Assembly (NCBI GenBank): GCA_963840805.1
Contig: CAWJAJ010000010.1
Span: forward strand, 124,001 to 188,000
Reading direction: 5' to 3'
From: CADEEN01 sp963840805
Lineage (GTDB): Bacteria > Pseudomonadota > Gammaproteobacteria > Burkholderiales > Burkholderiaceae_C
DNA: 64,000 nucleotides
In this document: positions 29,699-38,356 of the stretch, piece after piece
How the letters are laid out: each line of letters begins with the position of its first letter
Numbering within the stretch: position 1 is the stretch's first letter
Translations under genes and position numbers: made by a program
Notes under the pieces: model-generated
The model's input: the letters and a program-made list of their open reading frames with translations, nothing else
Told to the model about the DNA's origin: nothing
The model's database searches: none

Positions 29699-31483
29699 CT
29701 ACAGATCCTCGGACCCCAGTAGCATCTCAGTGATGCCTTGACCGGCCTTGACCATCGGCCAGACGTTCTCGGTCGGGTCGGTGCGGATGTCGAGGAATAC
29801 GGTGCGGTCCTTCAACCGAATCGCCTCGCGCAACGCCGGCTCAACGTCACCCGGCTTCTCGACCAGCAGGCCGACATGGCCATACGCCTCGGCAAGCTTG
29901 ACGAAGTCGGGCAGCGCGTCCATGTAGCTATGCGAGTATCGGCCCTCGTAGTCGAGTTGTTGCCATTGCCGCACCATGCCGAGATAGCGGTTGTTCAGCG
30001 ACACGATCTTGACCGGCGTCTTGTACTGCTGGCACGTCGAGAGCTCCTGGATGCACATCTGGATCGAGCCTTCGCCGGTGATGCAGAACACGTCTGACTC
30101 CGGCTTGGCCAGCTTGATACCCATCGCATAAGGCAGACCGACGCCCATCGTGCCGAGCCCGCCGGAGTTGATCCAGCGGCGCGGCTCTTCAAAGCGATAG
30201 AACTGCGCTGCCCACATCTGGTGCTGGCCGACATCGCTGGTGATGTAGGTGTCGCGGTCCTTCGTGAGTTGCCACAACGTGTCTACCACCTGCTGGGGCT
30301 TGATGACGTCGCTGCTCTTGCGGAAGGCAAGACAATCGCGCTTGCGCCACTCATTGACCTGCGCCCACCAGGCGTTGAGCGCATCCTTGTCGGGCCGCGC
30401 CTGGGCCTCTTTCACCTGCGCGATCAGTTCCTGCAGCACGTCCTTGACGTCGCCGACGATCGGGATGTCGACCTTGACACGCTTGGAGATGCTCGACGGG
30501 TCGATGTCGATATGGACAATCTTGCGCTCGACCGACGCGAAGTGCTTGGGATTGCCGATCACGCGGTCATCGAAGCGCGCGCCCACCGCTAGCAGCACGT
30601 CACAGTGCTGCATCGTCATGTTGGCCTCGTAGGTGCCATGCATTCCCAGCATGCCGAGGAACTGCGGATCGCTGGCGGCGATTGCACCCAGCCCCATCAG
30701 CGTGTTGGTGCACGGGTAGCCGAGCAGGTGCACCAGCTCGCGCAGCTCTGTCGAAGCCTCGCCGAGGATCACCCCGCCGCCGGTGTAGATGTAGGGCCGC
30801 TTGGCCGCCAGCAGCAATTGCACCGCTTTGCGGATCTGGCCGCCGTGGCCCTTCTTGACCGGGTTGTACGAGCGCATCTCGACACGCTCGGGGTAGTGGA
30901 ACGGCGCCGTCTTCAGCGACACGTCCTTGGGTACATCCACCACCACCGGGCCCGGGCGTCCCGTGCGCGCGATATGGAAGGCCTTCTTGACCGTCAACGC
31001 CAGGTCGCGAACGTCCTTGACCAGGAAGTTGTGCTTCACGATCGGCCGCGTGATACCGACCGTATCGCACTCCTGGAACGCATCCAGGCCGATCGCCGGC
31101 GTCGGCACCTGCCCGGTGATGATCACCATCGGAATCGAGTCCATGTAGGCCGTTGCAATCCCGGTCACGGCGTTGGTCACGCCCGGGCCCGAGGTCACGA
31201 GCGCGACGCCGACCTCTCCGGTGGCGCGCGCGTAGCCGTCGGCAGCGTGAATGGCGGCTTGTTCATGCCGCACCAGCACATGCTGAATCGTGTCCTGCTT
31301 GTACAGGGCGTCGTAGATGTAGAGCACCGCGCCGCCGGGGTAGCCCCAAAGAAACTTGACGCCTTCGGCCTGCAGGCAGCGAACGAGGATCTCGGAGCCA
31401 TTCGGCTCGCGCGCTGGGGAATGGAGGGGAGAAGCGGGCTGTGCCGATGCGGCACGCTTGACTTCCGCGGCAGACAGATCCAT
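29699..31483 (-). CDS. ilvB: Acetolactate synthase, large catalytic subunit
   Basis: 594 residues of the thiamine diphosphate enzyme family. The N-terminal pyrimidine-binding domain has WGYPGGAVLYIYDAL and catalytic Glu in VRHEQAAIHAADGYARATG. The thiamine-binding motif is ITGEGSIQMCIQELSTCQQYKTPVKIVSLNN. It condenses pyruvate with pyruvate or 2-oxobutyrate, the first common step to valine, leucine and isoleucine. It heads the operon ilvB-ilvH-ilvC-pssA-leuA. A small leader frame lies 85 bases upstream. Confidence 0.97.
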   Translation of the reverse strand: MDLSAAEVKRAASAQPASPLHSPAREPNGSEILVRCLQAEGVKFLWGYPGGAVLYIYDALYKQDTIQHVLVRHEQAAIHAADGYARATGEVGVALVTSGPGVTNAVTGIATAYMDSIPMVIITGQVPTPAIGLDAFQECDTVGITRPIVKHNFLVKDVRDLALTVKKAFHIARTGRPGPVVVDVPKDVSLKTAPFHYPERVEMRSYNPVKKGHGGQIRKAVQLLLAAKRPYIYTGGGVILGEASTELRELVHLLGYPCTNTLMGLGAIAASDPQFLGMLGMHGTYEANMTMQHCDVLLAVGARFDDRVIGNPKHFASVERKIVHIDIDPSSISKRVKVDIPIVGDVKDVLQELIAQVKEAQARPDKDALNAWWAQVNEWRKRDCLAFRKSSDVIKPQQVVDTLWQLTKDRDTYITSDVGQHQMWAAQFYRFEEPRRWINSGGLGTMGVGLPYAMGIKLAKPESDVFCITGEGSIQMCIQELSTCQQYKTPVKIVSLNNRYLGMVRQWQQLDYEGRYSHSYMDALPDFVKLAEAYGHVGLLVEKPGDVEPALREAIRLKDRTVFLDIRTDPTENVWPMVKAGQGITEMLLGSEDL

Positions 31484-31567
31484 GTTGAACCTTTGTGAAT
31501 TTCTCTAACGAAAATCCATCGGTGTCCCTGCTCGCACCCTCGTGAGGCGGATGTGGGACCTGCGCGG

Positions 31568-31633
31568 TCAAAAACTGGACGCCCGGGTCGGGTCGCCCAA
31601 CCGAGACCTGTGTAGCGTTGTGCGAAGCAGCAT
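31568..31633 (-). CDS. Candidate upstream leader peptide of ilvB
   Basis: A 21-codon frame begins MLLRTTLHRSRLGDP and ends ASSF before a TGA, 84 bases upstream of ilvB. It has three Leu among its first seven residues, one of them the rare codon CTA, and two Thr, which is modest for an attenuation peptide. A structured segment (GTCCC/GGGAC around an inner stem) follows but lacks a clear U run. The frame is also open further upstream, so the ATG is a choice. It is listed because short leaders before ilvB are common. Confidence 0.3.
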   Translation of the reverse strand: MLLRTTLHRSRLGDPTRASSF

Positions 31634-31736
31634 TATTACATCAGCCGCGACTGCTGACCGCAGCGCGCGGCACCTTTGAGGTGCGGTGACATAATCCGCC
31701 GCGCTCCCAAGCCGGGGGCCCTGTGTCTCTGCCGCC

Positions 31737-32306
31737 TTGGCCACCGACAAAGAACTCTCAGACTTCCTCAAGAGCGTCGAGAAACGTGCCTTCAAGCGCA
31801 CCGCCTACACGGTGCGCAACGACGAGGCCGCGCTGGACATCGTGCAGGATGCCATGATCCGGCTGGCCGAAAAGTACGCCGACCGCCCCGCGGCCGAGCT
31901 CCCGCTGGTCTTCCAACGGATCCTGTCCAACGCGACGATGGACTGGTTTCGGCGTCAGAAGGTGCGCAATGCGCTGATCGTCAACCTCTCCGAATTCGAG
32001 GGCGCTGATGATGACGGCGGGGATTTTGATCTGCTCGAGTTGCTGGACACGTCGGGCGGCTCGGTCGCCACCGAGAGCGCGGCCGATTCGGTGGGGCGCA
32101 CGCAGATGCTGCGCCTCATCGAGGCCGAGGTGGCCCGCCTGCCGCGGCGTCAACGGGAAGCATTCTTGCTTCGTTACTGGGAAGAATTGGATGTTGCAGA
32201 AACAGCGTCTGTGATGGGTTGCTCGGAAGGAAGTGTCAAAACTCACTGTTCCCGGGCTGTTCATGCATTGGCATCGACGCTGCGTGCAAAGGGGATTTCA
32301 CTGTGA
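31737..32306 (+). CDS. ECF-type RNA polymerase sigma factor
   Basis: 189 residues starting at TTG. Region 2 spans AAYT-to-WFRRQK (DEAALDIVQDAMIRLAEKYADRPAAELPLVFQRILSNATMDWFRRQKVR). Region 4 is LPRRQREAFLLRYWEELDVAETASVMGCSEGSVKTHCSRAVHALASTL, a helix-turn-helix for -35 recognition. No upstream ATG is in frame, and the family starts at this point. It is divergent from ilvB. Its stop overlaps the next GTG (GTGA), coupling it to the DUF3619 gene, a likely regulator. Confidence 0.9.
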   Translation: MATDKELSDFLKSVEKRAFKRTAYTVRNDEAALDIVQDAMIRLAEKYADRPAAELPLVFQRILSNATMDWFRRQKVRNALIVNLSEFEGADDDGGDFDLLELLDTSGGSVATESAADSVGRTQMLRLIEAEVARLPRRQREAFLLRYWEELDVAETASVMGCSEGSVKTHCSRAVHALASTLRAKGISL

Positions 32307-32764
32307 GCGAGCAAAAGTTGTCAGCGGCGGGTAATTCGCGATCGCTCGAGGCCATACAGGCTCGGTTTGCGCTGCGCGTAACCGCCGCCCTGTCCGAGCT
32401 ACAAAGCGGCAGTAACGCGGCCGATATCGATGCGCGCCTGCGCTTTGCCCGCCAGCAGGCATTGATGCGTGCACGGGAGGTGCGCTCGCCTACGTTGGCC
32501 GCGCCCGCAGTGGTGGCGCAGGGTGGCACGCTGGCGCTCGGCCCTTCCGGGAATTCCGATGTCACGCCTTGGTGGCTGCGCTTGAGCGCGTTGGTGCCGC
32601 TGGCCGTGCTGTTGGCGGGCTTGGTGCTGATCGACAGCCAGTACACCCGCGCGCAAATCGAAGCTGCAGCCGAACTCGACGCTGCCATCCTTGCCGACGA
32701 CCTGCCGCCGGAAGCCTACCGCGACGCAGGATTCGTCGAATTCCTCAAGACTTCCCGACCGTGA
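32303..32764 (+). CDS. DUF3619 single-pass membrane protein, possible anti-sigma factor
   Basis: 153 residues from GTG. The N-terminal half is helical and soluble (ARFALRVTAALSELQSGSNAADIDARLRFARQQALMRA). One membrane helix follows (WWLRLSALVPLAVLLAGLVLID), with a short acidic tail ending DDLPPEAYRDAGFVEFLKTSRP. Function is not established for DUF3619. The GTGA overlap with the sigma factor, the small size and the single membrane segment fit an anti-sigma factor (inference). Its own stop overlaps the next GTG. Confidence 0.8.
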   Translation: MSEQKLSAAGNSRSLEAIQARFALRVTAALSELQSGSNAADIDARLRFARQQALMRAREVRSPTLAAPAVVAQGGTLALGPSGNSDVTPWWLRLSALVPLAVLLAGLVLIDSQYTRAQIEAAAELDAAILADDLPPEAYRDAGFVEFLKTSRP

Positions 32765-33510
32765 GGCCCGTGGCCGCCCCGTTGCTGGCTATGACTATCC
32801 GCGGCCTGCGCACCGCGGCGGTGCTTTGCGCACTGGCTTGTGCCGGATTGGCCGCGGCGCAGGGGGCCGCCGCCAGTTCGGGCACGGTGGCCTGGAACAG
32901 CTTGAGTCCGGCCCAGAGGGGCGTTCTTACCCCGCTGGAACGCGATTGGCGCACCATCGCCCCGGAGCAGCAAAAGAAGTGGGTCGAGTTGGCCAATCGC
33001 TTCCCGACCATGCCGGCCGAAGAGCGCAGTCGCGTGCAGCAGCGCATCGCCGAATGGTCGCGCCTGTCGCCCAAGGAGCGTGGCCAGGCCCGCCTCAATT
33101 TCCAGGAAGCCCGCCAGCTGAGTCCGCAGGAGCGGCAGCAGCAATGGGAGGCCTACCGGGCGCTACCACCTGACCAACGTCGCGCACTGGCCGAGCGTAT
33201 GCGGCCCAACGCCGCGACCACGCGCAATGGCGCCAGCAGCGATGCCAGCGTCAAATCGAGCTTCGCGCGCACGCCGGCAACCGCGCCGGCCCGGCCAGTC
33301 GGGCCTACGGTGGTGCAGAGAGGCGCCGGAGCGACAACCAACCTGGTGTCCAAACCCGCGACACCGCCGCTGCACCAGCAAGCCGGGCTGCCCAAGGTCG
33401 CGGCCACGCCAGGGTTTGTCGATCGGGCAACCCTGCTGCCGCAGCGAGGCGCTCAAGGCGCCGCGGCGCGCGCGCCGACCGTGAACAACGAGAAGTCCAA
33501 GGCGCAATGA
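32761..33510 (+). CDS. DUF3106 exported protein
   Basis: 249 residues from GTG, with a signal peptide ending LAAAQG. The mature part carries repeated segments around W-x-x-LSPAQ/LSPKERGQAR/LSPQERQQQW, the pattern of DUF3106, spaced by Arg- and Glu-rich helices. The C-terminal third is Ala/Pro/Thr-rich and probably unstructured. It resembles periplasmic stress-sensing helical proteins only loosely. It overlaps DUF3619 upstream (GTGA) and RDD downstream (ATGA), so it belongs to the sigma factor operon. Confidence 0.85.
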   Translation: MRPVAAPLLAMTIRGLRTAAVLCALACAGLAAAQGAAASSGTVAWNSLSPAQRGVLTPLERDWRTIAPEQQKKWVELANRFPTMPAEERSRVQQRIAEWSRLSPKERGQARLNFQEARQLSPQERQQQWEAYRALPPDQRRALAERMRPNAATTRNGASSDASVKSSFARTPATAPARPVGPTVVQRGAGATTNLVSKPATPPLHQQAGLPKVAATPGFVDRATLLPQRGAQGAAARAPTVNNEKSKAQ

Positions 33511-34043
33511 CCGCGGGCGCGCCGCGGTTCGTCGACGCTGCACCGCCCAGTCTGATTCGCCGCATGGGCGCCTTCGTCTACGAAGGCGTCCTGCTTTTCG
33601 GCGTGCTGATGATGGCCGGGTACCTCTACTCGTCGCTGACCCAGCAGCGCCATGCCCTGCATGGGCAGACCGGATTGCAGGCCTTTCTCTTCGTCGTGCT
33701 GGCGATCTACTTCAGTTGGTTCTGGAGCCATGGTGGTCAAACCGTCGCCATGCGCGCGTGGCACATCCGCCTCGTCACGCGCGATGGGCAACCAGTGGCA
33801 CAGGCGCGCGCACTGGCTCGTTACCTGGCAAGCTGGATTTGGTTTGTCCCGGCGCTGGCGTCGGCATCGCTGGCCGGCCTGCAAAGCGCCGGCCAGATCT
33901 TCTCGTTGTTGGCCATCGGCGTGGTTGCGTACGCCCTGCTGGCGCTGGCCCACCCCGAACGCCAGTTCTGGCACGACGCGCTGTGCGGCACCCGCCTGGT
34001 CACGTGGCGCACGCCCGCGCGGCGGGCACAATCCGGCGCATGA
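33507..34043 (+). CDS. RDD-family membrane protein
   Basis: 178 residues with four hydrophobic segments. The RDD-type opening is PPSLIRRMGAFVYEGVLLFGVLMMAGYL, and the conserved GQTVAMRAWHIRLVTRDGQPV loop follows. RDD proteins are poorly characterised membrane proteins, a few of them linked to ion transport. It is the fourth gene of the coupled sigma factor operon, overlapping DUF3106 by four bases. Confidence 0.85.
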   Translation: MTAGAPRFVDAAPPSLIRRMGAFVYEGVLLFGVLMMAGYLYSSLTQQRHALHGQTGLQAFLFVVLAIYFSWFWSHGGQTVAMRAWHIRLVTRDGQPVAQARALARYLASWIWFVPALASASLAGLQSAGQIFSLLAIGVVAYALLALAHPERQFWHDALCGTRLVTWRTPARRAQSGA

Positions 34044-34099
34044 TCCGTCGTGATGCCTCCAGGGGCTGGTACCGACGGGCACAGCCCAAAGGCATCCTG

Positions 34100-34486
34100 A
34101 TGAGCAACGAATTCAAGGGCCGCACAGGCATCGATCGCATCATTCGCGCGACTGGCCATTCGATCAGTGGCCTCCGGCTGGCCTACGGCAGTGAAAGCGC
34201 GTTTCGGCAGGAGGTCTGGCTCGCCCTGCCGATGTTGCCCGCGGCGTTCTGGCTGGGCCAGGGCTGGGTCCAGGTGGCGCTCTTGGCCGGGTCCGTGTTG
34301 TTGGTGATGATCGTCGAGTTGCTCAACTCGGGTATCGAAGCGGTGGTCGACCGCGTGTCCTATGACTGGCACGAACTCTCCAAGCGGGCCAAGGACTTCG
34401 GCAGCGCCGCAGTCATGCTCTCGCTGCTGCTGTGCGGTGGCATCTGGTCTGCGGCGCTGGTGCATCGATTTCTGGGCTTGGCATGA
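34100..34486 (+). CDS. dgkA: Diacylglycerol kinase
   Basis: 128 residues from MSNEFKGRTGIDRIIRATGHS. Three membrane helices and the family motif ELLNSGIEAVVDRVS, whose Glu and Asn bind metal and ATP, are followed by HELSKRAKDFGSAAV. It phosphorylates diacylglycerol released by envelope glycan synthesis. It overlaps the next gene by four bases (ATGA) and follows RDD by 56 bases. Confidence 0.95.
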   Translation: MSNEFKGRTGIDRIIRATGHSISGLRLAYGSESAFRQEVWLALPMLPAAFWLGQGWVQVALLAGSVLLVMIVELLNSGIEAVVDRVSYDWHELSKRAKDFGSAAVMLSLLLCGGIWSAALVHRFLGLA

Positions 34487-35067
34487 CGGGGCTGGCCGTC
34501 GCCGTGTACTGCGGCTCGCGTTTCGGCGACGCCCCTGCATTCGCGAACGCTGCTCGCCACCTGGGCCGTCGGATTGCCGAACGGGGTGGCAGCGTGGTCT
34601 ACGGCGGGGGGCGCGTCGGGCTGATGGGGATGCTGGCCGATGCCGCCATCGCCGCCGGCGGCCGCGTGGTCGGCGTCATCCCACAGGCACTGATGGACCG
34701 TGAAGTTGGCCACGGCGGCCTGACCGAGCTGCACGTGGTGCAAACGATGCACGAGCGCAAGCAGTTGATGGCCGAGCGGGCCGACGCATTCATCGCGCTG
34801 CCCGGCGGCATCGGCACCCTGGAGGAACTCTATGAGGTCTGGTCTTGGCAGCAGCTGGGCTACCACGACAAGCCGGTCGCGTTGCTCAACGTCGATGGCT
34901 ACTACGACGCGCTGCTGGACTTCATGCGCGTCAGCCACGAGCGCGGCTTCGTCTCCACGCCGCAATACCACGCGCTACTGGTTGACACCGATGCAGACCG
35001 ATTGCTCGAGCGCCTGCGTGAGGCCTCGTCCAAGGCCACGGCGCGCGACGACTACTCGAGAATCTAG
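34483..35067 (+). CDS. LOG-family protein (cytokinin riboside monophosphate phosphoribohydrolase type)
   Basis: 194 residues from MTGLAVAVYCGSRFGDAPAF. The family motif PGGIGTLEELYEVW is complete, and MHERKQLM supplies the conserved Arg-Lys. LOG enzymes hydrolyse nucleoside monophosphates to free bases; in most bacteria the physiological substrate is uncertain. The start overlaps the dgkA stop (ATGA). It ends 31 bases from the convergent P-II gene. Confidence 0.9.
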   Translation: MTGLAVAVYCGSRFGDAPAFANAARHLGRRIAERGGSVVYGGGRVGLMGMLADAAIAAGGRVVGVIPQALMDREVGHGGLTELHVVQTMHERKQLMAERADAFIALPGGIGTLEELYEVWSWQQLGYHDKPVALLNVDGYYDALLDFMRVSHERGFVSTPQYHALLVDTDADRLLERLREASSKATARDDYSRI

Positions 35068-35098
35068 CGACGCGCAGCAGCGCCGCAATCTCGGATGC

Positions 35099-35437
35099 TC
35101 AAACCGCCGCTTCGTCGGTTTCGCCGGTCCGGATGCGCACCACTTGCTCGACCGCGGTGACGAAGATCTTGCCGTCGCCGATCTTGCCGGTCTTGGCCGC
35201 CTTGACGATGGCTTCGATGCAGCGCTCGACGTCGCTGTCCTTGACGACGACTTCGATCTTCACCTTGGGCAGGAAATCGACCACGTACTCGGCGCCCCGG
35301 TAGAGCTCGGTGTGGCCCTTCTGGCGGCCGAAGCCCTTGACCTCGGTAACGGTCAGGCCCGATACGCCGACGTCGGCCAAGGACTCGCGCACTTCTTCCA
35401 GCTTGAAGGGCTTGACGATGGCGGTGATCTGCTTCAT
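35099..35437 (-). CDS. glnK: Nitrogen regulatory P-II protein
   Basis: 112 residues from MKQITAIVKPFKLEEV. The T-loop carries Tyr51 in TELYRGAEYVVDFLPK, the uridylylation site, and the ATP-binding B-loop is TGKIGDGKIFV. It signals nitrogen and 2-oxoglutarate status to targets such as glutamine synthetase adenylyltransferase and AmtB. No amtB gene is adjacent, so glnB is equally possible as a name. An ATG three codons upstream is also in frame. nadE lies upstream on the same strand, as in many Burkholderiales. Confidence 0.93.
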   Translation of the reverse strand: MKQITAIVKPFKLEEVRESLADVGVSGLTVTEVKGFGRQKGHTELYRGAEYVVDFLPKVKIEVVVKDSDVERCIEAIVKAAKTGKIGDGKIFVTAVEQVVRIRTGETDEAAV

Positions 35438-35470
35438 GGCGTGCACTCCGGTTCGGGATCCTGGTTGAAT

Positions 35471-37153
35471 TTAAGCACGGAACTTGGACGTGATGGGGTA
35501 GCGCCAATCGCGGCCGAAGGCGCGGTGCGTGATGCGGATGCCCACCGGCGCCTGACGGCGCTTGTACTCGTTGGTCTTGATCAGCCGCGTCACGCGCTCG
35601 ACCGTGGCGCGCTCGAAGCCGGCCGCGACGATGTCCTCGACGCTGCAGTCGTCTTCCATGTACAGCGCCAGGATCGCGTCGAGCACGTCGTAGGGCGGCA
35701 GGCTGTCCTGGTCGGTCTGGTTCGGCCGCAACTCGGCCGACGGCGCCCGCGTCAGGATGCGCTCCGGGATCACCGGCCCCACGCTGCCGTCGGCACGGCG
35801 CGTCGGCTGGCGGTTCTTCCACTCGCACAGGCGGTAGACGAGCGTCTTGGCCACGTCCTTGATGACCGCGAAGCCGCCCGCCATGTCGCCGTACAGCGTG
35901 CAATAGCCGGTCGCCATCTCGCTCTTGTTGCCGGTGGTCAGCACGATCGCGCCGGTCTTGTTGGACAGCGCCATCAGCAACGTGCCGCGGATGCGAGCCT
36001 GGATGTTCTCTTCGGTGGTGTCCTCGGGCAGGCCGGCGAACTGCCGCGCCAGACCGGCACGAAAGGCATCGAACATCGGGCCGATCGGGATCTCGTCGTA
36101 GCGCACGCCCAGGCGGGTCGCCATCTCTCGCGCGTCGATCCACGAGATGTCGGCGGTGTAAGGCGACGGCATCATCACGGTGCGCACCCTGTCGGCACCG
36201 AGCGCATCGACGGCCAGGGCCAGCACCAGCGCCGAATCGACACCGCCCGACAGGCCGATGATCGCGCCGGGGAAACCGTTCTTGCCGAGATAGTCGCGCA
36301 CGCCGGTCACCAGCGCCGACCACGCCTGCGCCTCGAGTTCCGGCACTTCATGCACCTGACCGCGCAGCGCCGCGCCGTCGATCTCGACGAACGCCAGCGC
36401 CTCGTCGAAACTCGGTGCGCGCATACGCACCGCGCCGGCGGCATCGAGCGCGAACGAGGCGCCATCGAACACCACCTCGTCCTGGCCGCCAACCAGGTGG
36501 GCATACAGCAGCGGCAGGCCGGCCGCTCGCGCACGTTCGGCCATGCGCTGCTCGCGCTCGTCGGCCTTGTCGAGGTGAAACGGCGACGCATTGAGCACCG
36601 CCAGCACTTGTGCACCGGCCTGCTTCGCTTGTTGCGCCGGCTCGTCGAACCACGCGTCCTCGCAGATCAGCACACCGACCTGGGTGCCACCGACGTCGAA
36701 CACCAGCGGCCCGTGGCCCGCATCTCGACCGGAGGCGAAGTAGCGCCGTTCATCGAAGACCTGATAGTTCGGCAACTCGCGCTTGCAGTAGGTGCCGACG
36801 ATCCGTCCTCCTGTCAGCAGCGAGGCCGCGTTGAAGCGCAACGGCCGCGCGGTGGACTTGGTCCTGAAATCGCCGCGGTCGCCGAACTGATGCGGGTGCC
36901 CGACCAGCACGAACAAGCCCTCGTACGACGCCAACTCCGCGGCGATCCCCGCCAGCGTGTCGGCACAGGCGCGCATGAACGCCGGCCGCAACAACAGGTC
37001 CTCGGGCGGATAGCCGCAAAGCGCCAGCTCCGGCGCAACCAGCAGCTGCGCGCCGGCGGCATGGGCGTGGCGCGCGGCATCGACGATGCGGCGCGCATTG
37101 CCCGCCAGGTCGCCGACCGTGGCGTTGATCTGGGCCAGCGCAACCTTGATCAC
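35471..37153 (-). CDS. nadE: Glutamine-dependent NAD+ synthetase
   Basis: 560 residues from GTG (VIKVALAQINATVGDL). The N-terminal nitrilase-like glutaminase domain has ELALCGYPPEDLLLRPAF, Lys in CKRELPNYQVFDE and Cys in VLICEDAWF. The C-terminal synthetase has the P-loop GLSGGVDSALVLALAVDALGADRV. It amidates nicotinic acid adenine dinucleotide using glutamine. A much longer open frame upstream is spurious, since it runs antisense through the divergent gene. It is followed by the P-II gene 33 bases on. Confidence 0.95.
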   Translation of the reverse strand: MIKVALAQINATVGDLAGNARRIVDAARHAHAAGAQLLVAPELALCGYPPEDLLLRPAFMRACADTLAGIAAELASYEGLFVLVGHPHQFGDRGDFRTKSTARPLRFNAASLLTGGRIVGTYCKRELPNYQVFDERRYFASGRDAGHGPLVFDVGGTQVGVLICEDAWFDEPAQQAKQAGAQVLAVLNASPFHLDKADEREQRMAERARAAGLPLLYAHLVGGQDEVVFDGASFALDAAGAVRMRAPSFDEALAFVEIDGAALRGQVHEVPELEAQAWSALVTGVRDYLGKNGFPGAIIGLSGGVDSALVLALAVDALGADRVRTVMMPSPYTADISWIDAREMATRLGVRYDEIPIGPMFDAFRAGLARQFAGLPEDTTEENIQARIRGTLLMALSNKTGAIVLTTGNKSEMATGYCTLYGDMAGGFAVIKDVAKTLVYRLCEWKNRQPTRRADGSVGPVIPERILTRAPSAELRPNQTDQDSLPPYDVLDAILALYMEDDCSVEDIVAAGFERATVERVTRLIKTNEYKRRQAPVGIRITHRAFGRDWRYPITSKFRA

Positions 37154-37180
37154 ATCGGAGCCTGCTGAGTCGAAGTGGCC

Positions 37181-38353
37181 ATGACGGAGAGCGAAAACGA
37201 TTATGTCATCCGGGTCCACGACGACCCGGCGGCGATCGACGCCGGCGCATGGAACGCGCTGCTTGACGCCCAGGACGCGCCCACGCCGTTCCTGCGCCAC
37301 GAGTACCTTCTCGCGTTGCATCGCTCGCGCAGCGCCGTGGCCGAGACCGGCTGGGCACCCGCGTGGATCACGATCGAATGCGGCAGCGCGCTGCACGGCG
37401 CGGCCGCGCTGTACCTGAAGGCCCATTCCTACGGTGAGTACGTGTTCGACTGGGCTTGGGCCGATGCCTACCAGCGCCACGGCCTGGACTACTACCCCAA
37501 GCTGCTCGGTGCCGTACCCTTCACGCCGGTGCCCGGGTCGCGTTTGCTGGCCGTGAACGAGGCGGCCCGTGAAATGTTGGTGCAAGCCATGCTCGCGCTG
37601 GCCCGCCGGCAGGGTTTGTCGTCCGTGCACCTGCTGTTTCTGTCGGCCGCCGATCGCGCGGTCTGTGCGCGAGCAGGCTGGCTGCTGCGCGACGGTGTGC
37701 AGTTCCATTGGCAGAACCGCGACCCTGTACCGTACGTCGACTTCGACGAGTTCCTGCACAGCCTGCAGCGCGACAAGCGCAAGAAGATTGCGCAGGAGCG
37801 CCGACGCGTGGTCGAGGCCGGCGTGAGCTATGAGATCGTCGAGGGAACACACATCGACGCGAAGCTGTGGGACTTCTTCTACCGCTGCTACACCCTCACC
37901 TACCGTGCCCACCATTCGACGCCGTACCTGACGCGCAGCTTCTTCGCCGAGATGGCGCAAACGATGGCTGCGAACTGGCTGATGGTGGTGGCTCGACGTG
38001 GCGGCGAGCGCATCGCCGCATCGCTGATCGCGCTCGACCCGCCACGCCGCGTCGCCTACGGCCGCTACTGGGGCGCGATCGAGTACGTGCCCTGCCTGCA
38101 CTTCGATGCCTGCTACTACCAAGCGCTGGCCTGGTGCATCGCCAACGGCTACGGGAGGTTCGAAGGCGGCGCGCAAGGCGAGCACAAGATGGCGCGTGGC
38201 CTGCTGCCGGTGAAGACGGCGTCGGCACATTGGCTGGCCGACCCGCGGTTCGCGTCGGCAGTGGCCGACTTCCTGGCCCGCGAGGGCGCCGGCGTCGACG
38301 CCTACGTCGGGGAACTCGGCGAACGCAACCCGTTCAAGGCCACGCCCGCCTGA
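37181..38353 (+). CDS. FemAB-like GNAT-fold acyltransferase
   Basis: 390 residues from MTESENDYVIRVHDDPAAID. Recognisable stretches are TPFLRHEYLLALHRSRSA near the start, FEEFLHSLQRDKRKKIAQERRRV-type helix near residue 190, and the C-terminal ARGLLPVKTASAHWLADPRF. These fit the FemAB-like group (peptidogalycan biosynthesis/recognition, formerly DUF482), with two GNAT folds. The substrate is unknown; amino acid transfer to envelope or lipid is a family-level guess. It is divergent from nadE and convergent with ppa, with only three bases between stops. Confidence 0.82.
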   Translation: MTESENDYVIRVHDDPAAIDAGAWNALLDAQDAPTPFLRHEYLLALHRSRSAVAETGWAPAWITIECGSALHGAAALYLKAHSYGEYVFDWAWADAYQRHGLDYYPKLLGAVPFTPVPGSRLLAVNEAAREMLVQAMLALARRQGLSSVHLLFLSAADRAVCARAGWLLRDGVQFHWQNRDPVPYVDFDEFLHSLQRDKRKKIAQERRRVVEAGVSYEIVEGTHIDAKLWDFFYRCYTLTYRAHHSTPYLTRSFFAEMAQTMAANWLMVVARRGGERIAASLIALDPPRRVAYGRYWGAIEYVPCLHFDACYYQALAWCIANGYGRFEGGAQGEHKMARGLLPVKTASAHWLADPRFASAVADFLAREGAGVDAYVGELGERNPFKATPA

Positions 38354-38356
38354 CCC

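Noticed and set aside
34832..37168. 778-codon plus-strand frame over the P-II and nadE genes
   Set aside because: It runs antisense through two clearly conserved genes and has shadow composition.
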